Assembly (NCBI GenBank): GCA_020441005.1
Contig: JAGRNA010000019.1
Location: forward strand, 1 to 47,632
Source of the DNA: Leptospiraceae bacterium
Lineage (GTDB): Bacteria; Spirochaetota; Leptospiria; Leptospirales; Leptonemataceae
Direction: 5' to 3'
DNA length: 47,632 bases
Below are positions 1 through 7,589 of this stretch, piece by piece (position 1 is the stretch's first letter; the number at the start of each line of letters is the position of its first letter). The position numbers and the translations under genes were made by a program. Below the pieces are notes generated by a model. The model saw only the letters and a list, made by a program, of their open reading frames with translations. It was not told the DNA's origin and searched no databases.

Positions 1-522
1 AAGCATACCGGCCAAACCGCTAGTATATATTTAACGGATCGTATAGCAGAAGAGAAGGGCCGCACCCAAATTGGTTCACTTGTTCACACAGTGGCCTTGA
101 AGCAAGGCCCTGTGTTCTTAACAGCGGTACCGGATAATAAACAAGCTTCTATTGCACCTAATTTAAATTGGTTACCATACGGTAGTGTGGTTATGGCCGA
201 CCAGGGGTTTCCATATCTAAGGCGGTATCGTAATTTGCAATACCGCGAGGTAAATCACTCAGTAAGGGCGAAAGATACCAAACGTAATAAGTGGGGACGT
301 AATCGTTGGTCCCGCAATGGAATTAACAACCAGGTAGCTGAAGGTATACAGCGGACCCTTAAATACAGTGTATTATCTGCTCATGGTTACATAAAGCCGG
401 AGAACATGCCGCTGTATCTGGACGAGTTCTCGGCCATAAAGGGTGTCAGGCATTTCGGTATAGATAATATAGCTAATTGTATAAATAACAGTATGAGTTT
501 GGGGAATATGAGCCTCAAATAA
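1..522 (+). CDS. IS1595-family (ISXO2-like) transposase, C-terminal part
   Basis: The reading frame is open from the first base, so the gene starts outside the window; 173 codons remain. The visible part resembles the DDE domain of IS1595/ISXO2-type transposases: a strand ending in VMADQG with a candidate catalytic Asp, then NHS, then NGINNQVAEG followed by RTLK, and a C-terminal LYLDEFSAIKG segment like the conserved YxDEF block. Such enzymes move IS1595 elements by cut-and-paste or copy chemistry using a DDE/N triad. The gene is more AT-rich than the hsd genes that follow. I found no convincing terminal inverted repeat downstream, so the element's right end is not defined. The family call is from motif memory, not a search. 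Confidence 0.72.
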   Translation, partial: KHTGQTASIYLTDRIAEEKGRTQIGSLVHTVALKQGPVFLTAVPDNKQASIAPNLNWLPYGSVVMADQGFPYLRRYRNLQYREVNHSVRAKDTKRNKWGRNRWSRNGINNQVAEGIQRTLKYSVLSAHGYIKPENMPLYLDEFSAIKGVRHFGIDNIANCINNSMSLGNMSLK

Positions 523-961
523 TTTTAAATTTTTTTTTTACATTTCGCAAGCGATAATAAAAGCCCTGACAACAAGCTATATAAGGGTATCGTCCTCTGA
601 AAGTGCAGACAGGAGGCCTGCATACAGGGCCTCTGTGGCTCATCTATCAGGCATTACTGCGAGCAACGCAGTGCTAAAAGGGTAGACTCAGATCGGCTGT
701 TTTATCCAAACCCTGGTGATCACGGTACTGCCAGGTGTAGCAGGGGATACAAACTGCCTCAGGAGCGTTATTACCACACTTATGCCGCACCCATCAATTT
801 CTGCCGCAACAGCTGAATCTGACTCAAATAGGACTTTCCAGTCTGCCAGCAGTGTACCAGATTGTCACACCCAGGGCCTATAATAACCCATAAGGGCATT
901 AGGGAGCCTGAAAACACCGACTCTGGCCCGGAATCAGGCGCATCTACAGTAAACAAAGCTT
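523..961. other. Intergenic stretch between transposase and hsdM
   Basis: These 439 bases hold no credible gene. A run of ten T lies right after the transposase stop (about 530-539). A short inverted repeat (GAGGCC/GGCCTC, about 613-633) and a TATAAT-like hexamer at 879-884 are present, but the hexamer has no well-spaced -35 partner. The hsdM promoter must lie here or upstream; I cannot place it. Confidence 0.4.
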
Positions 962-2575
962 ATGGCACGTAAGAAGAAATCATCCAGTAAGAAGACGGCG
1001 AGCAAGGCTGAGGAGCCGTTTGAGAAGCAGCCTCTCGGCAGGCTCGAGGTGGCACTCTGGAAGTCGGCTGACAAGCTGCGCAAGAATATAGACGCGGCTG
1101 AATACAAACATGTCGTGCTGGGTCTGATCTTCCTGAAATATATATCCGATGCCTTTGAAGACCTGTATAACAAGCTGAAAGCCGGCAAAGGCGATTATGT
1201 CGGGGCCGATCCCGAAGATAAGGACGAATACAAGGCCGAGAATGTGTTCTTTGTGCCGGAGTCAGCCCGCTGGAGTTATCTCTTGAGCAAGGCCAAGCAA
1301 CCCGATGTCGGCAAGATCGTCGATGCGGCTATGGACGCCATTGAGAAGGATAACCCGTCACTTCGGGATGTGCTGCCCAGGGTCTATGCCCGTGGCAATT
1401 TGGACCCGGCTAACCTGGGTGGCCTGATCGACCTGATTGGAAACATCGCTCTGGGTGATGCCAAGTCCCGCAGTGCCGATGTGCTGGGCCATGTGTTCGA
1501 GTATTTCCTGGGTGAATTCGCGCTTGCAGAGGGCAAAAAGGGCGGTCAGTTCTACACGCCCCGCAGTGTAGTGGAACTGCTGGTGGGCATGCTGGAGCCA
1601 TACAAGGGCCGCGTCTTTGATCCCTGCTGCGGTTCGGGCGGTATGTTTGTGCAGTCCGAGAAGTTTGTCGAGAGCCATCAGGGTAAGGTGAATGATATCT
1701 CGATTTACGGGCAGGAGTCTAATCAGACTACCTGGCGACTGGCCAAGATGAATCTGGCGATTCGCGGCATTGACAGCACTCAGGTCAAATGGAACAACGA
1801 GGGATCGTTTCTGAGCGATGCCCATAAAGACCTGAAGGCCGACTATGTGATCGCCAATCCACCCTTCAATGACAGTGACTGGTCGGGCGATCTGTTACGC
1901 ACCGATGGTCGCTGGAAGCACGGCACACCACCGGCCGGTAATGCCAACTACGCCTGGATTCAGCACTTCCTGTATCACCTGAGCCCCAGGGGCACTGCCG
2001 GCTTTGTGCTGGCCAAGGGATCGCTGACTTCCAGGACATCCGGGGAAGGCGATATCCGCAAGTCTCTGATCGAGGCCCGGCTGCTGGACTGTATTGTGAA
2101 TCTGCCTGGCAAGCTCTTTCTGAATACCCAGATACCGGCCTGTCTCTGGTTTCTGAGCCGCGACAAGGCCAGTGCTTCGACTGGCTCAGCAACCCATTCA
2201 AAAGTCAATCGCACCAATGAGATTCTGTTTATCGATGCCCGCAACCTGGGCCATCTGATCAACCGCCGCACTCTGGAATTCAGCGCGGAAGACATCCAGC
2301 AGATTGCCGTGACCTATCACAACTGGCAGAACAGCTCGAAGAAGTACGAAGATGTGAAGGGCTTCTGTAACTCGGCCAGCATAAAAAGAGTCGCCGAGCT
2401 GGATTACGTGCTGACCCCCGGTCGCTACGTGGGCCTGCCTGATGAAGAAGACGACTTTGACTTCACCGAACGCTTCACCAGCCTGAAGGCCGAGTTTGAG
2501 GAGCAGCTCAAAGAGGAAGCCAAACTGAACAAGGCGATTCTGGACAATCTGAAGAAGGTCAAGTTGCCAAATTAA
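962..2575 (+). CDS. hsdM: Type I restriction-modification methyltransferase subunit HsdM
   Basis: HsdM binds S-adenosylmethionine and, with HsdS, methylates adenine at the recognition site; the same M2S core joins HsdR for restriction. Length (537 aa) is normal. An N-terminal helical domain (about 20-170) precedes the Rossmann methylase domain. SAM-binding motif I is DPCCGSGG at 220-227 and the catalytic NPPF motif is at 299-302. The ILFIDARNLG block follows. Between LSRDK and that block, residues 405-410 (ASTGSA) come from a short palindromic repeat absent from ordinary HsdM proteins as I remember them. The C-terminal helix ends EAKLNKAILDNLKK, typical of HsdM. ATG at 962 has no clear Shine-Dalgarno but fits the family start. 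Confidence 0.95.
   Translation: MARKKKSSSKKTASKAEEPFEKQPLGRLEVALWKSADKLRKNIDAAEYKHVVLGLIFLKYISDAFEDLYNKLKAGKGDYVGADPEDKDEYKAENVFFVPESARWSYLLSKAKQPDVGKIVDAAMDAIEKDNPSLRDVLPRVYARGNLDPANLGGLIDLIGNIALGDAKSRSADVLGHVFEYFLGEFALAEGKKGGQFYTPRSVVELLVGMLEPYKGRVFDPCCGSGGMFVQSEKFVESHQGKVNDISIYGQESNQTTWRLAKMNLAIRGIDSTQVKWNNEGSFLSDAHKDLKADYVIANPPFNDSDWSGDLLRTDGRWKHGTPPAGNANYAWIQHFLYHLSPRGTAGFVLAKGSLTSRTSGEGDIRKSLIEARLLDCIVNLPGKLFLNTQIPACLWFLSRDKASASTGSATHSKVNRTNEILFIDARNLGHLINRRTLEFSAEDIQQIAVTYHNWQNSSKKYEDVKGFCNSASIKRVAELDYVLTPGRYVGLPDEEDDFDFTERFTSLKAEFEEQLKEEAKLNKAILDNLKKVKLPN
2174..2194 (+). repeat. Palindromic (REP-like) repeat inside hsdM
   Basis: The core CTTCGACTGGCTCAGC sits in frame in hsdM and encodes Ala-Ser-Thr-Gly-Ser-Ala. 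The same core, in the same frame, occurs twice in hsdR (8348 and 9680), and related palindromes fill the tails of the two GIY-YIG genes. The insertion lies in a loop between two conserved HsdM blocks. Confidence 0.7.
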
Positions 2576-2600
2576 CAATGAATAGTGAATAATGAAGAAA
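2571..2600 (+). repeat. AT-rich repeat after hsdM
   Basis: The sequence around the hsdM stop reads as overlapping AATGAATAGTGAATAATGA units. The same unit recurs in the inverted-repeat element at 6385-6529 and again just after 6884. It therefore marks a second family of short repeats that lies between, not inside, the genes of this island. Confidence 0.5.
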
Positions 2601-2725
2601 GAAGCTATCAGTTCAAGGTATGAAATAAAATCAATCTATCATACTTTTGGGCCGTAAAGTAGGATAAGGAAAACAGAATTGCAGTTTCACCCCGTTAGGT
2701 AGGATATGGAATTCTGAGCACTCAA

Positions 2726-3859
2726 ATGGACATCAAAGAGTTTAAAGCCGGTTCCCTCCGCAAAGGCTATGAGTATGAATACTTTATGCCAGAAAAGATC
2801 AACCATGGCTTTGTCTGGTCGGACGATGTGATCGGCGAACAATTAGAAAAGGCCTCATTGAAACTCGGTGAACTAAATTCATTCTCACAGTTGGTGCCCG
2901 ATACGAGTCAGTTTATTGTAATGCACGTCTATAAAGAGGCTGTTGTTTCCAGTAAAATTGAAGGGACACAGACTAATATTGAGGAGGCCATGATCGATGA
3001 ATCCGAAATTGCCCCTGAACGACGGGATGACTGGCAGGAAGTCAACAACTATGTAGAGGCGCTGACTACAGCCATTGCAGAATTGAATTCTATACCGTTG
3101 TCCAATCGATTGCTGCGTCAGACTCATAAACTGCTATTGTCCAGTGTCCGGGGTGAACACAAAAGTCCGGGCGAATTCAGGACATCCCAGAATTGGATTG
3201 GCGGTAGTAACCTGAATGATGCTATCTTCATACCGCCTATTCAGGATTCAGTTCCCGAGTTAATGTCTGACCTTGAACTCTTTTTGAACAATCAGGATAT
3301 CCGAATTCCGCATCTGATCCGAATCGCAATCGCCCATTATCAATTTGAGACCATTCACCCGTTTCTGGATGGCAATGGCCGCATTGGCAGATTGCTAATC
3401 ACATTGTATCTGGTTGCCAATGGTATAATGGACGAGCCATTACTGTATTTGTCTGAGTTTCTGGAAAGAAACAAAAACCGGTATTATAGCAAGCTGATGA
3501 AAGTCCGTCAGGAGAATGATTTGGTCGACTGGATTCAGTTCTTCCTGGCCGGGGTGATTGAGACAGCTGATACTGCAGTCCGGACTTTGAAAGCAATCAT
3601 GCAGCTCAAGAGTGAAATTGAAGGCGAAAGAATACTCGCGATGGGCAAACGAAGCAAGACAGCTATGGTATTCTTACAAAAACTATTCGGGAAGCCGGTA
3701 GTATCGATTCGCGATGTAGAAGCGATGGCTGAATTATCCAACAAGGCCGCCAGCGATCTGGTCAAGGCCTTTGAAGAACATAAGATACTGGTTGAGACAA
3801 CCGGGTACCAGCGCAATCGAGTCTTTGTCTTTCAGGAATATGTGAGGCTGTTCGGGTAA
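2726..3859 (+). CDS. Fic-domain AMP-transferase with inhibitory helix and C-terminal winged helix
   Basis: Fic proteins transfer AMP (or another nucleotide part) from a nucleotide to hydroxyl side chains of target proteins. The active-site motif HPFxDGNGRxxR is complete at 211-222, with catalytic His211. An N-terminal inhibitory motif (S/T)xxxE(G/N) is present as SSKIEG at 75-80, which makes this a class II, self-inhibited Fic protein of the Shewanella SoFic type. Residues about 300-377 look like a winged helix-turn-helix. It lies between hsdM and the GIY-YIG genes, 150 bases after hsdM, in the same direction. Two GTAGGATA-containing sequences (about 2656 and 2698) upstream could be a site for its own winged helix; that is a guess. 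Its target and any link to restriction are unknown. Confidence 0.93.
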   Translation: MDIKEFKAGSLRKGYEYEYFMPEKINHGFVWSDDVIGEQLEKASLKLGELNSFSQLVPDTSQFIVMHVYKEAVVSSKIEGTQTNIEEAMIDESEIAPERRDDWQEVNNYVEALTTAIAELNSIPLSNRLLRQTHKLLLSSVRGEHKSPGEFRTSQNWIGGSNLNDAIFIPPIQDSVPELMSDLELFLNNQDIRIPHLIRIAIAHYQFETIHPFLDGNGRIGRLLITLYLVANGIMDEPLLYLSEFLERNKNRYYSKLMKVRQENDLVDWIQFFLAGVIETADTAVRTLKAIMQLKSEIEGERILAMGKRSKTAMVFLQKLFGKPVVSIRDVEAMAELSNKAASDLVKAFEEHKILVETTGYQRNRVFVFQEYVRLFG

Positions 3860-3865
3860 AATTCA

Positions 3866-4123
3866 ATGGATGATTATGGACCACCAGAGTTCCATTTTAC
3901 TGTAGCTGAGCTGATCGAGGCCCTGCAGCACATGCCGCACGATTTGCCAGTTGTGACTACAGGATATAATAACGGTTATGAGAACTTCTTTGAACCCAGG
4001 ATTCGGCGATTAAAGCATGAGCCGGAAAACCTGTATGTCGATGGCGAGTTTCAACCAGCGGACGATGGTAATGGCGATGTGTTAGATGCAGTCATTCTGG
4101 AGCGAGTTGTGCGCTATGACTGA
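3866..4123 (+). CDS. Small acidic protein of unknown function in the hsd locus
   Basis: 85 residues, about 18 acidic against about 6 basic, no signal peptide and no membrane segment. I do not recognise a named domain. The first half (VAELIEALQHMPHDLPVV) has the look of a conserved small-protein family, with a helix and then a strand. The gene starts 6 bases after fic and its stop overlaps the next gene as ATGA (4116-4123), so it is probably translated together with the GIY-YIG gene. The ATG at 3866 has no strong Shine-Dalgarno. A role as partner of Fic or of the GIY-YIG protein is possible but not shown. Confidence 0.65.
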   Translation: MDDYGPPEFHFTVAELIEALQHMPHDLPVVTTGYNNGYENFFEPRIRRLKHEPENLYVDGEFQPADDGNGDVLDAVILERVVRYD

Positions 4124-4574
4124 TTATATGTACATATCAGAATGTGCTGACGGGAGCTACTATGTTGGTAGCACTAACAATCTTGAAGCGCGATTGTATC
4201 AGCATCAGACCGGTGATGGTGCAAACTACACCAACAAGCGATTGCCAGTTGAGCTTGTTTATTGTGAGGAATTTGACCGAATTGACGACGCCTTTGCCCG
4301 TGAAAAGCAGGTGCAGGGCTGGAGTCATGCTAAGAAGCAGGCCTTGACTGATGGGCAGTATGACGATTTGCCGGAATTGGCTGTAGCATATAGAGATAGG
4401 CAGCCGGATTCTGAGTCTTCCCATCAGGACCCTGAGGTTCTCGAAGGGTCCATAGTTTCTGGTGGCTTCGAGAGCCTCAGCCACCGAAGCTCGACGCACA
4501 TTGAAAGTAGCCAAGCGGGCGATGAGCAGACCCTAGCGGTCGTTAAGCCTGTCGAAACGACCAGCAAAGAGTAG
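4116..4574 (+). CDS. GIY-YIG nuclease-family protein, copy 1
   Basis: A single-domain GIY-YIG protein (UPF0213-like). The core covers about residues 4-90: YMYISECADGSYYVGST supplies the GIY and YIG strands, followed by an Arg (ARLYQH) and the metal-binding Glu in EKQVQGW. I start it at the ATG at 4116, which overlaps the stop of the preceding gene by 8 bases, rather than at an upstream non-ATG codon. After residue 90 the protein has no recognisable domain: the tail is the in-frame translation of several short palindromes. A second copy, 98% identical over the nuclease domain, follows at once. Such proteins are often presumed structure-specific endonucleases; the substrate is unknown. Confidence 0.85.
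   Translation: MTDYMYISECADGSYYVGSTNNLEARLYQHQTGDGANYTNKRLPVELVYCEEFDRIDDAFAREKQVQGWSHAKKQALTDGQYDDLPELAVAYRDRQPDSESSHQDPEVLEGSIVSGGFESLSHRSSTHIESSQAGDEQTLAVVKPVETTSKE
4126..4381 (+). repeat. Direct repeat, copy 1 (GIY-YIG domain)
   Basis: This 256-base segment is repeated at 4590-4845, 464 bases further on, with five single-base differences that I can count. Four of the five change the protein at positions Ser/Leu, Val/Ala, Arg/His and Thr/Ile, and the fifth changes Glu/Ala. Confidence 0.9.
4430..4562 (+). repeat. Palindrome cluster in the tail of GIY-YIG copy 1
   Basis: Three hairpin-forming units lie here: 4430-4448 (CCCTGAGG...TCGAAGGG), 4461-4485 (arms GGTGGC/GCCACC around TTCGAGAGCCTCA) and 4538-4562 (arms GGTCGTT/AACGACC). 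All are read in frame and make the last 45 or so residues of the protein. Confidence 0.75.
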
Positions 4575-4589
4575 CTGCCTTGAGGGGAT

Positions 4590-4845
4590 TTATGTACATA
4601 TTAGAATGTGCTGACGGGAGCTACTATGTTGGTAGCACTAACAATCTTGAAGCGCGATTGTATCAGCATCAGACCGGTGATGGTGCAAACTACACCAACA
4701 AGCGATTGCCAGTTGAGCTTGCTTATTGTGAGGAATTTGACCGAATTGACGACGCCTTTGCCCATGAAAAGCAGGTGCAGGGCTGGAGTCATGCTAAGAA
4801 GCAGGCCTTGATTGATGGGCAGTATGACGATTTGCCGGCATTGGC
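4590..4845 (+). repeat. Direct repeat, copy 2 (GIY-YIG domain)
   Basis: Second copy of the 4126-4381 segment; five base differences. The sequences before and after the two copies differ, so the duplicated unit is just the nuclease domain from its start codon to about residue 85. Confidence 0.9.
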
Positions 4846-5224
4846 CAAGAAAACCTTTCACCCAGCGGCTTCGATACACTGCCTTCGGCAGCACTCAGCC
4901 ACCGGCGTGGATGACTCAGCCACCGGCGTGGATGCCTCAGTCACAGGGCTAGATTCAATTACCAGAGAGCATTCAGTCGTTGAACAGACTCCAAAGTGTG
5001 TCAAGCCAACCCCGTCGGTCGTTGAGTGTTCCGAACAGAGTGAGGAACGTATCGAAACGACCTTACTCCAGAAAGAAGCCAAGCTGAACAAGGTCACTTC
5101 GACTCCGCTCAGTGACCGGCATGGTCTCAGTAACCGGTCATCGAACAATGCCCATAGGTCCGTGAGCAATGTCTACAGGTCGTTGAGCGAAGTCGAAACG
5201 ACCAACCAGGAGCAATTGCCGTGA
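4592..5224 (+). CDS. GIY-YIG nuclease-family protein, copy 2, with long repeat-derived tail
   Basis: The first 85 residues are a near-identical copy of the neighbouring GIY-YIG domain, with the same GIY/YIG strands, Arg and Glu. ATG at 4592 is preferred because GAGGGG lies 5 bases upstream; a TTG at 4580 is the alternative. The remaining 125 residues are not a known domain: they are translated palindromes, including a 21-base unit repeated twice (4893-4934). Within the tail, EAKLNK and its DNA (5075-5093) match the 3' end of hsdM at 18 of 19 bases, so the tail seems partly built from an old hsdM end. The stop overlaps the hsdS start as GTGA, and the tail supplies the hsdS ribosome-binding site. 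Confidence 0.8.
   Translation: MYILECADGSYYVGSTNNLEARLYQHQTGDGANYTNKRLPVELAYCEEFDRIDDAFAHEKQVQGWSHAKKQALIDGQYDDLPALAKKTFHPAASIHCLRQHSATGVDDSATGVDASVTGLDSITREHSVVEQTPKCVKPTPSVVECSEQSEERIETTLLQKEAKLNKVTSTPLSDRHGLSNRSSNNAHRSVSNVYRSLSEVETTNQEQLP
4867..5203 (+). repeat. Palindrome cluster in the tail of GIY-YIG copy 2
   Basis: At least four hairpin units are visible: 4867-4903 (with inner CTGCC/GGCAG), 5017-5062 (outer GGTCGTT/AACGACC, inner GTTCC/GGAAC), 5092-5117 (GGTCAC/GTGACC) and 5178-5203 (GGTCGTT/AACGACC). A 21-base unit starting ACTCAGCCACCGG is present twice in tandem at 4893-4934. Confidence 0.8.
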
Positions 5225-6384
5225 TTGAATGTAAGCTGTCAGAGATCGCTGATGTCATTGATTGTGAACATAAAACGGCTCCGCTTGTATTAGATGGTGA
5301 TTATTATTCAATTCGCACAACGGATATATTGAATGGGAAGCTGGATTATAATAATGCGAACCGGGTGAATGCAGAAACCTATAAGAATTGGACTCGCCGG
5401 GCTATACCTGAACCTAATGATATAATACTAGCAAGAGAAGCTCCAGTTGGCGAGGTAGGAATTATTAAAGAGGGGTATCAAGTTTGTCTTGGTCAACGAA
5501 CTGTTCTTATTAAGGTAACAGACCCAAAGGTGTTCAGTAAATACTTGCTATACTATTTTGTGTATCCCGAAACTAAATATGATCTACAAGTCAGATCAAC
5601 AGGCAGTGTAGTTGCTCATTTGAATATGAGCGATATTCGAGATTTCCCAATCCTGCTCCCACCCCTTGCTGAACAAAAAGCCATCGCCTCGGTGCTTTCC
5701 AGTCTGGATGACAAGATCGACAACTTGCACCGCCAGAACAAGACCCTGGAAGCCATGGCCGAGACTTTGTTTCGCCAGTGGTTCATCGAAGAAGCCGATG
5801 ACAGCTGGGAGGAGGTTGAGCTACAAGACATAGCAGATTTAAACCCAAGCTACTCATTATCCAAAGGGCAGATTGCCCCATATCTTGAAATGAGTAATGT
5901 TAATGAAAGCACCTTTAACCCAAAAGGATGGTATGAGAGAGAGTTCAAATCTGGCATGAAGTTTACAAATGGCGACGCCTTGATTGCGCGAATCACACCA
6001 TGTTTGGAAAATGGAAAGACATGCTTTGTCACTTTCCTGAATAATAATCAAATAGGCTGGGGTTCTACTGAATATATAGTGCTACAAATGAAAGAGCCAT
6101 TTCATCCGTTTATAGCTTATCTGATCGCAAGAAACAAGGAGTTTAGGGATTATGCAATAAGTTGCATGACAGGATCAAGCGGGCGTCAAAGAGTTCAGGC
6201 GACTCAGCTGGCGGACTTTATAGTAAATTACCCGGATACAGCATCAATCAATGAAATGAATAAGCAATGTGAATCTATCTTGGGTAAATTGAACTATAAT
6301 GCTAGCCAAATCCAAACCCTTGAAAAGCTGCGTGACACATTGTTGCCCAAGCTGATGTCCGGGGAAGTGCGGGTAATGCAATGA
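5221..6384 (+). CDS. hsdS: Type I restriction-modification specificity subunit HsdS
   Basis: HsdS recognises the bipartite DNA target of the type I enzyme and holds two HsdM subunits. The 387-residue protein has the usual plan: a first target-recognition domain (1-150), a conserved helical spacer beginning LPPLAEQKAIASVLSSLDDK (about 155-195), a second recognition domain (about 200-345) and a second spacer ending LRDTLLPKLMSGEVRV. The start is GTG at 5221, overlapping the GIY-YIG stop by four bases, with AGGAG 8 bases upstream, so translation is coupled. The recognition domains are more AT-rich than the spacers, as is usual for this fast-evolving subunit. The target sequence cannot be predicted by eye. 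Confidence 0.95.
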   Translation: MIECKLSEIADVIDCEHKTAPLVLDGDYYSIRTTDILNGKLDYNNANRVNAETYKNWTRRAIPEPNDIILAREAPVGEVGIIKEGYQVCLGQRTVLIKVTDPKVFSKYLLYYFVYPETKYDLQVRSTGSVVAHLNMSDIRDFPILLPPLAEQKAIASVLSSLDDKIDNLHRQNKTLEAMAETLFRQWFIEEADDSWEEVELQDIADLNPSYSLSKGQIAPYLEMSNVNESTFNPKGWYEREFKSGMKFTNGDALIARITPCLENGKTCFVTFLNNNQIGWGSTEYIVLQMKEPFHPFIAYLIARNKEFRDYAISCMTGSSGRQRVQATQLADFIVNYPDTASINEMNKQCESILGKLNYNASQIQTLEKLRDTLLPKLMSGEVRVMQ

Positions 6385-6529
6385 GTAATGAGTAATGAAC
6401 AGTGATTAATGAATAATGTAATGAATGACAATCAATGAATAATGCATAATGGGATTACAAAGCAATGAATAATGGGAGGCAGATTGATACAGATTATTCA
6501 CTAATCATTAATCACTATTCATTATAAAC
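6385..6529. repeat. AT-rich inverted-repeat element after hsdS
   Basis: About 145 bases with no gene. The left part (6393-6420) is an imperfect inverted copy of the right part (6496-6525), both built from AATGAACAGTGATTAATGA-like units, with further AATGAATAATG units between. It could fold into a long hairpin. Similar units follow hsdM and the gene that ends at 6886. Confidence 0.6.
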
Positions 6530-6886
6530 ATGTCCGGCAGCAAAAACATATTAAGGGACAAGAGCTATCAATTCGCTCTTCAAATTGTTCAATTGAGTCG
6601 CAAACTTGATGAACAGCGGGATTATGTATTAAGCAAACAAATCCTGCGTTCGGGAACTGCGATCGGTGCTTTGGTTCGTGAATCTGAATATGCCCAATCA
6701 AAGGCTGACTTTGCCCATAAATTGAGCATAGCCCTGAAGGAAGCTAATGAAACTGAATATTGGCTGCAATTATTATTTGATAGTCAGCTGATCGATCAAT
6801 CGGTCTTTAATGAACTCAGGGCTTTGTGTATTGAAATTATTAAAATTGCCACCGCCAGCATCAAAACGGCAAAGGGGATCAAATGA
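6530..6886 (+). CDS. Four-helix-bundle protein (S23/IVP family)
   Basis: 118 residues matching the four-helix-bundle family (TIGR02436 type) related to proteins encoded in 23S rRNA intervening sequences. Visible features are the opening KSYQFALQIVQLSRKL, the conserved SKQILRSGTAIGALVREAE-like stretch (here SE YAQSKADF follows) and the closing helix. Members form bundles, often pentamers, and occur as orphan genes in variable regions; no enzyme activity is established. Start ATG at 6530 lies right at the end of the inverted-repeat element, with no clear Shine-Dalgarno. It stands alone between hsdS and the PIN pair. Confidence 0.88.
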   Translation: MSGSKNILRDKSYQFALQIVQLSRKLDEQRDYVLSKQILRSGTAIGALVRESEYAQSKADFAHKLSIALKEANETEYWLQLLFDSQLIDQSVFNELRALCIEIIKIATASIKTAKGIK

Positions 6887-6935
6887 ATAATGGCTGGTAT
6901 GGAATAATGGTTATCAAAATCAGAGGGTTGAAAGA

Positions 6936-7370
6936 GTGAAAATCTATCTGGATATGTGCTGCTTCAATAGGCCCTATGACGATCAAAGCAGCATGACCAT
7001 CAGCCTGGAAACCACAGCCAAGCTGATGATTCAGGGTCTGGTAAAAGATGGTCGCCTGGTATTGATTTGGTCGTTTATGCTGGACTATGAAAACCAGGCC
7101 AATCCAAATGTTGCCAATCAAACCGAAATATTCGAATGGCGTAAAGAGGCCGGCTCAATTGTAAAACTGGATAATTCCATTCTGGAAAATGCCAAACAAC
7201 TGCACCAGCTTGGATTGCACCAAAAGGATGCCCTGCACATTGCGGCAGCGGACAATGCCGGAGCGCAGCGCTTTATTACTGTTGACAAAGGCATTCTGCG
7301 TAAGTCCAATGAGATTGCGCTGATTAAAACCTGTAGCCCGATTGAGTTTATCGCTGAACTGGAGGAGTAA
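6936..7370 (+). CDS. PIN-domain protein, probable toxin nuclease
   Basis: PIN domains are metal-dependent RNases; in toxin-antitoxin pairs they cut RNA and arrest growth. In these 144 residues the four expected acidic positions are present: Asp6 (KIYLDMCCFNRPYD), Glu52 (DYEN), Asp98 (KDALHIAAA) and Asp117 (TVDKGIL). The CCFNRPYDD opening is characteristic of one PIN subgroup I recall from many environmental bacteria. It is followed after one base by a small gene with a perfect ribosome-binding site, the usual toxin-first layout of that subgroup. It lies inside the restriction locus, before hsdR. Confidence 0.82.
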   Translation: MKIYLDMCCFNRPYDDQSSMTISLETTAKLMIQGLVKDGRLVLIWSFMLDYENQANPNVANQTEIFEWRKEAGSIVKLDNSILENAKQLHQLGLHQKDALHIAAADNAGAQRFITVDKGILRKSNEIALIKTCSPIEFIAELEE

Positions 7371-7371
7371 T

Positions 7372-7578
7372 ATGCGACCTGATTCCGTAGTATTAAAAGA
7401 AGGCTATGCCGCCCTGAAGACCCGCCTGGATTTGGTGGAATTCGAGCGTTTCATTTCACTGGTGAACCGCGAGAAGTTTGATTATACCAAATGGCGCGAA
7501 AATCTGTTCAGTGACATTCCATTAGAAGAATTGGCCGAAGCTGCCAATGAGTATAGTGAAGATTTAGATCGCAAATAA
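7372..7578 (+). CDS. Probable antitoxin partner of the PIN protein
   Basis: 68 residues from the ATG at 7372, which follows GGAGGAG (7361-7367) by four bases, so this start is secure; the frame is open further upstream but those codons overlap the PIN gene. The protein reads VEFERFISLVNREKFDYTKWRE and then an acidic helix (LEELAEAANEYSED). I recall small proteins of this kind next to CCFNRP-type PIN genes, and I infer an antitoxin. No ribbon-helix-helix or other DNA-binding fold is obvious. Confidence 0.7.
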   Translation: MRPDSVVLKEGYAALKTRLDLVEFERFISLVNREKFDYTKWRENLFSDIPLEELAEAANEYSEDLDRK

Positions 7579-7589
7579 ACCTGACTGCG

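Noticed and set aside
4893..4934. 21-base tandem repeat as a CRISPR array
   Set aside because: Only two full units without spacers; it belongs to the palindrome cluster.
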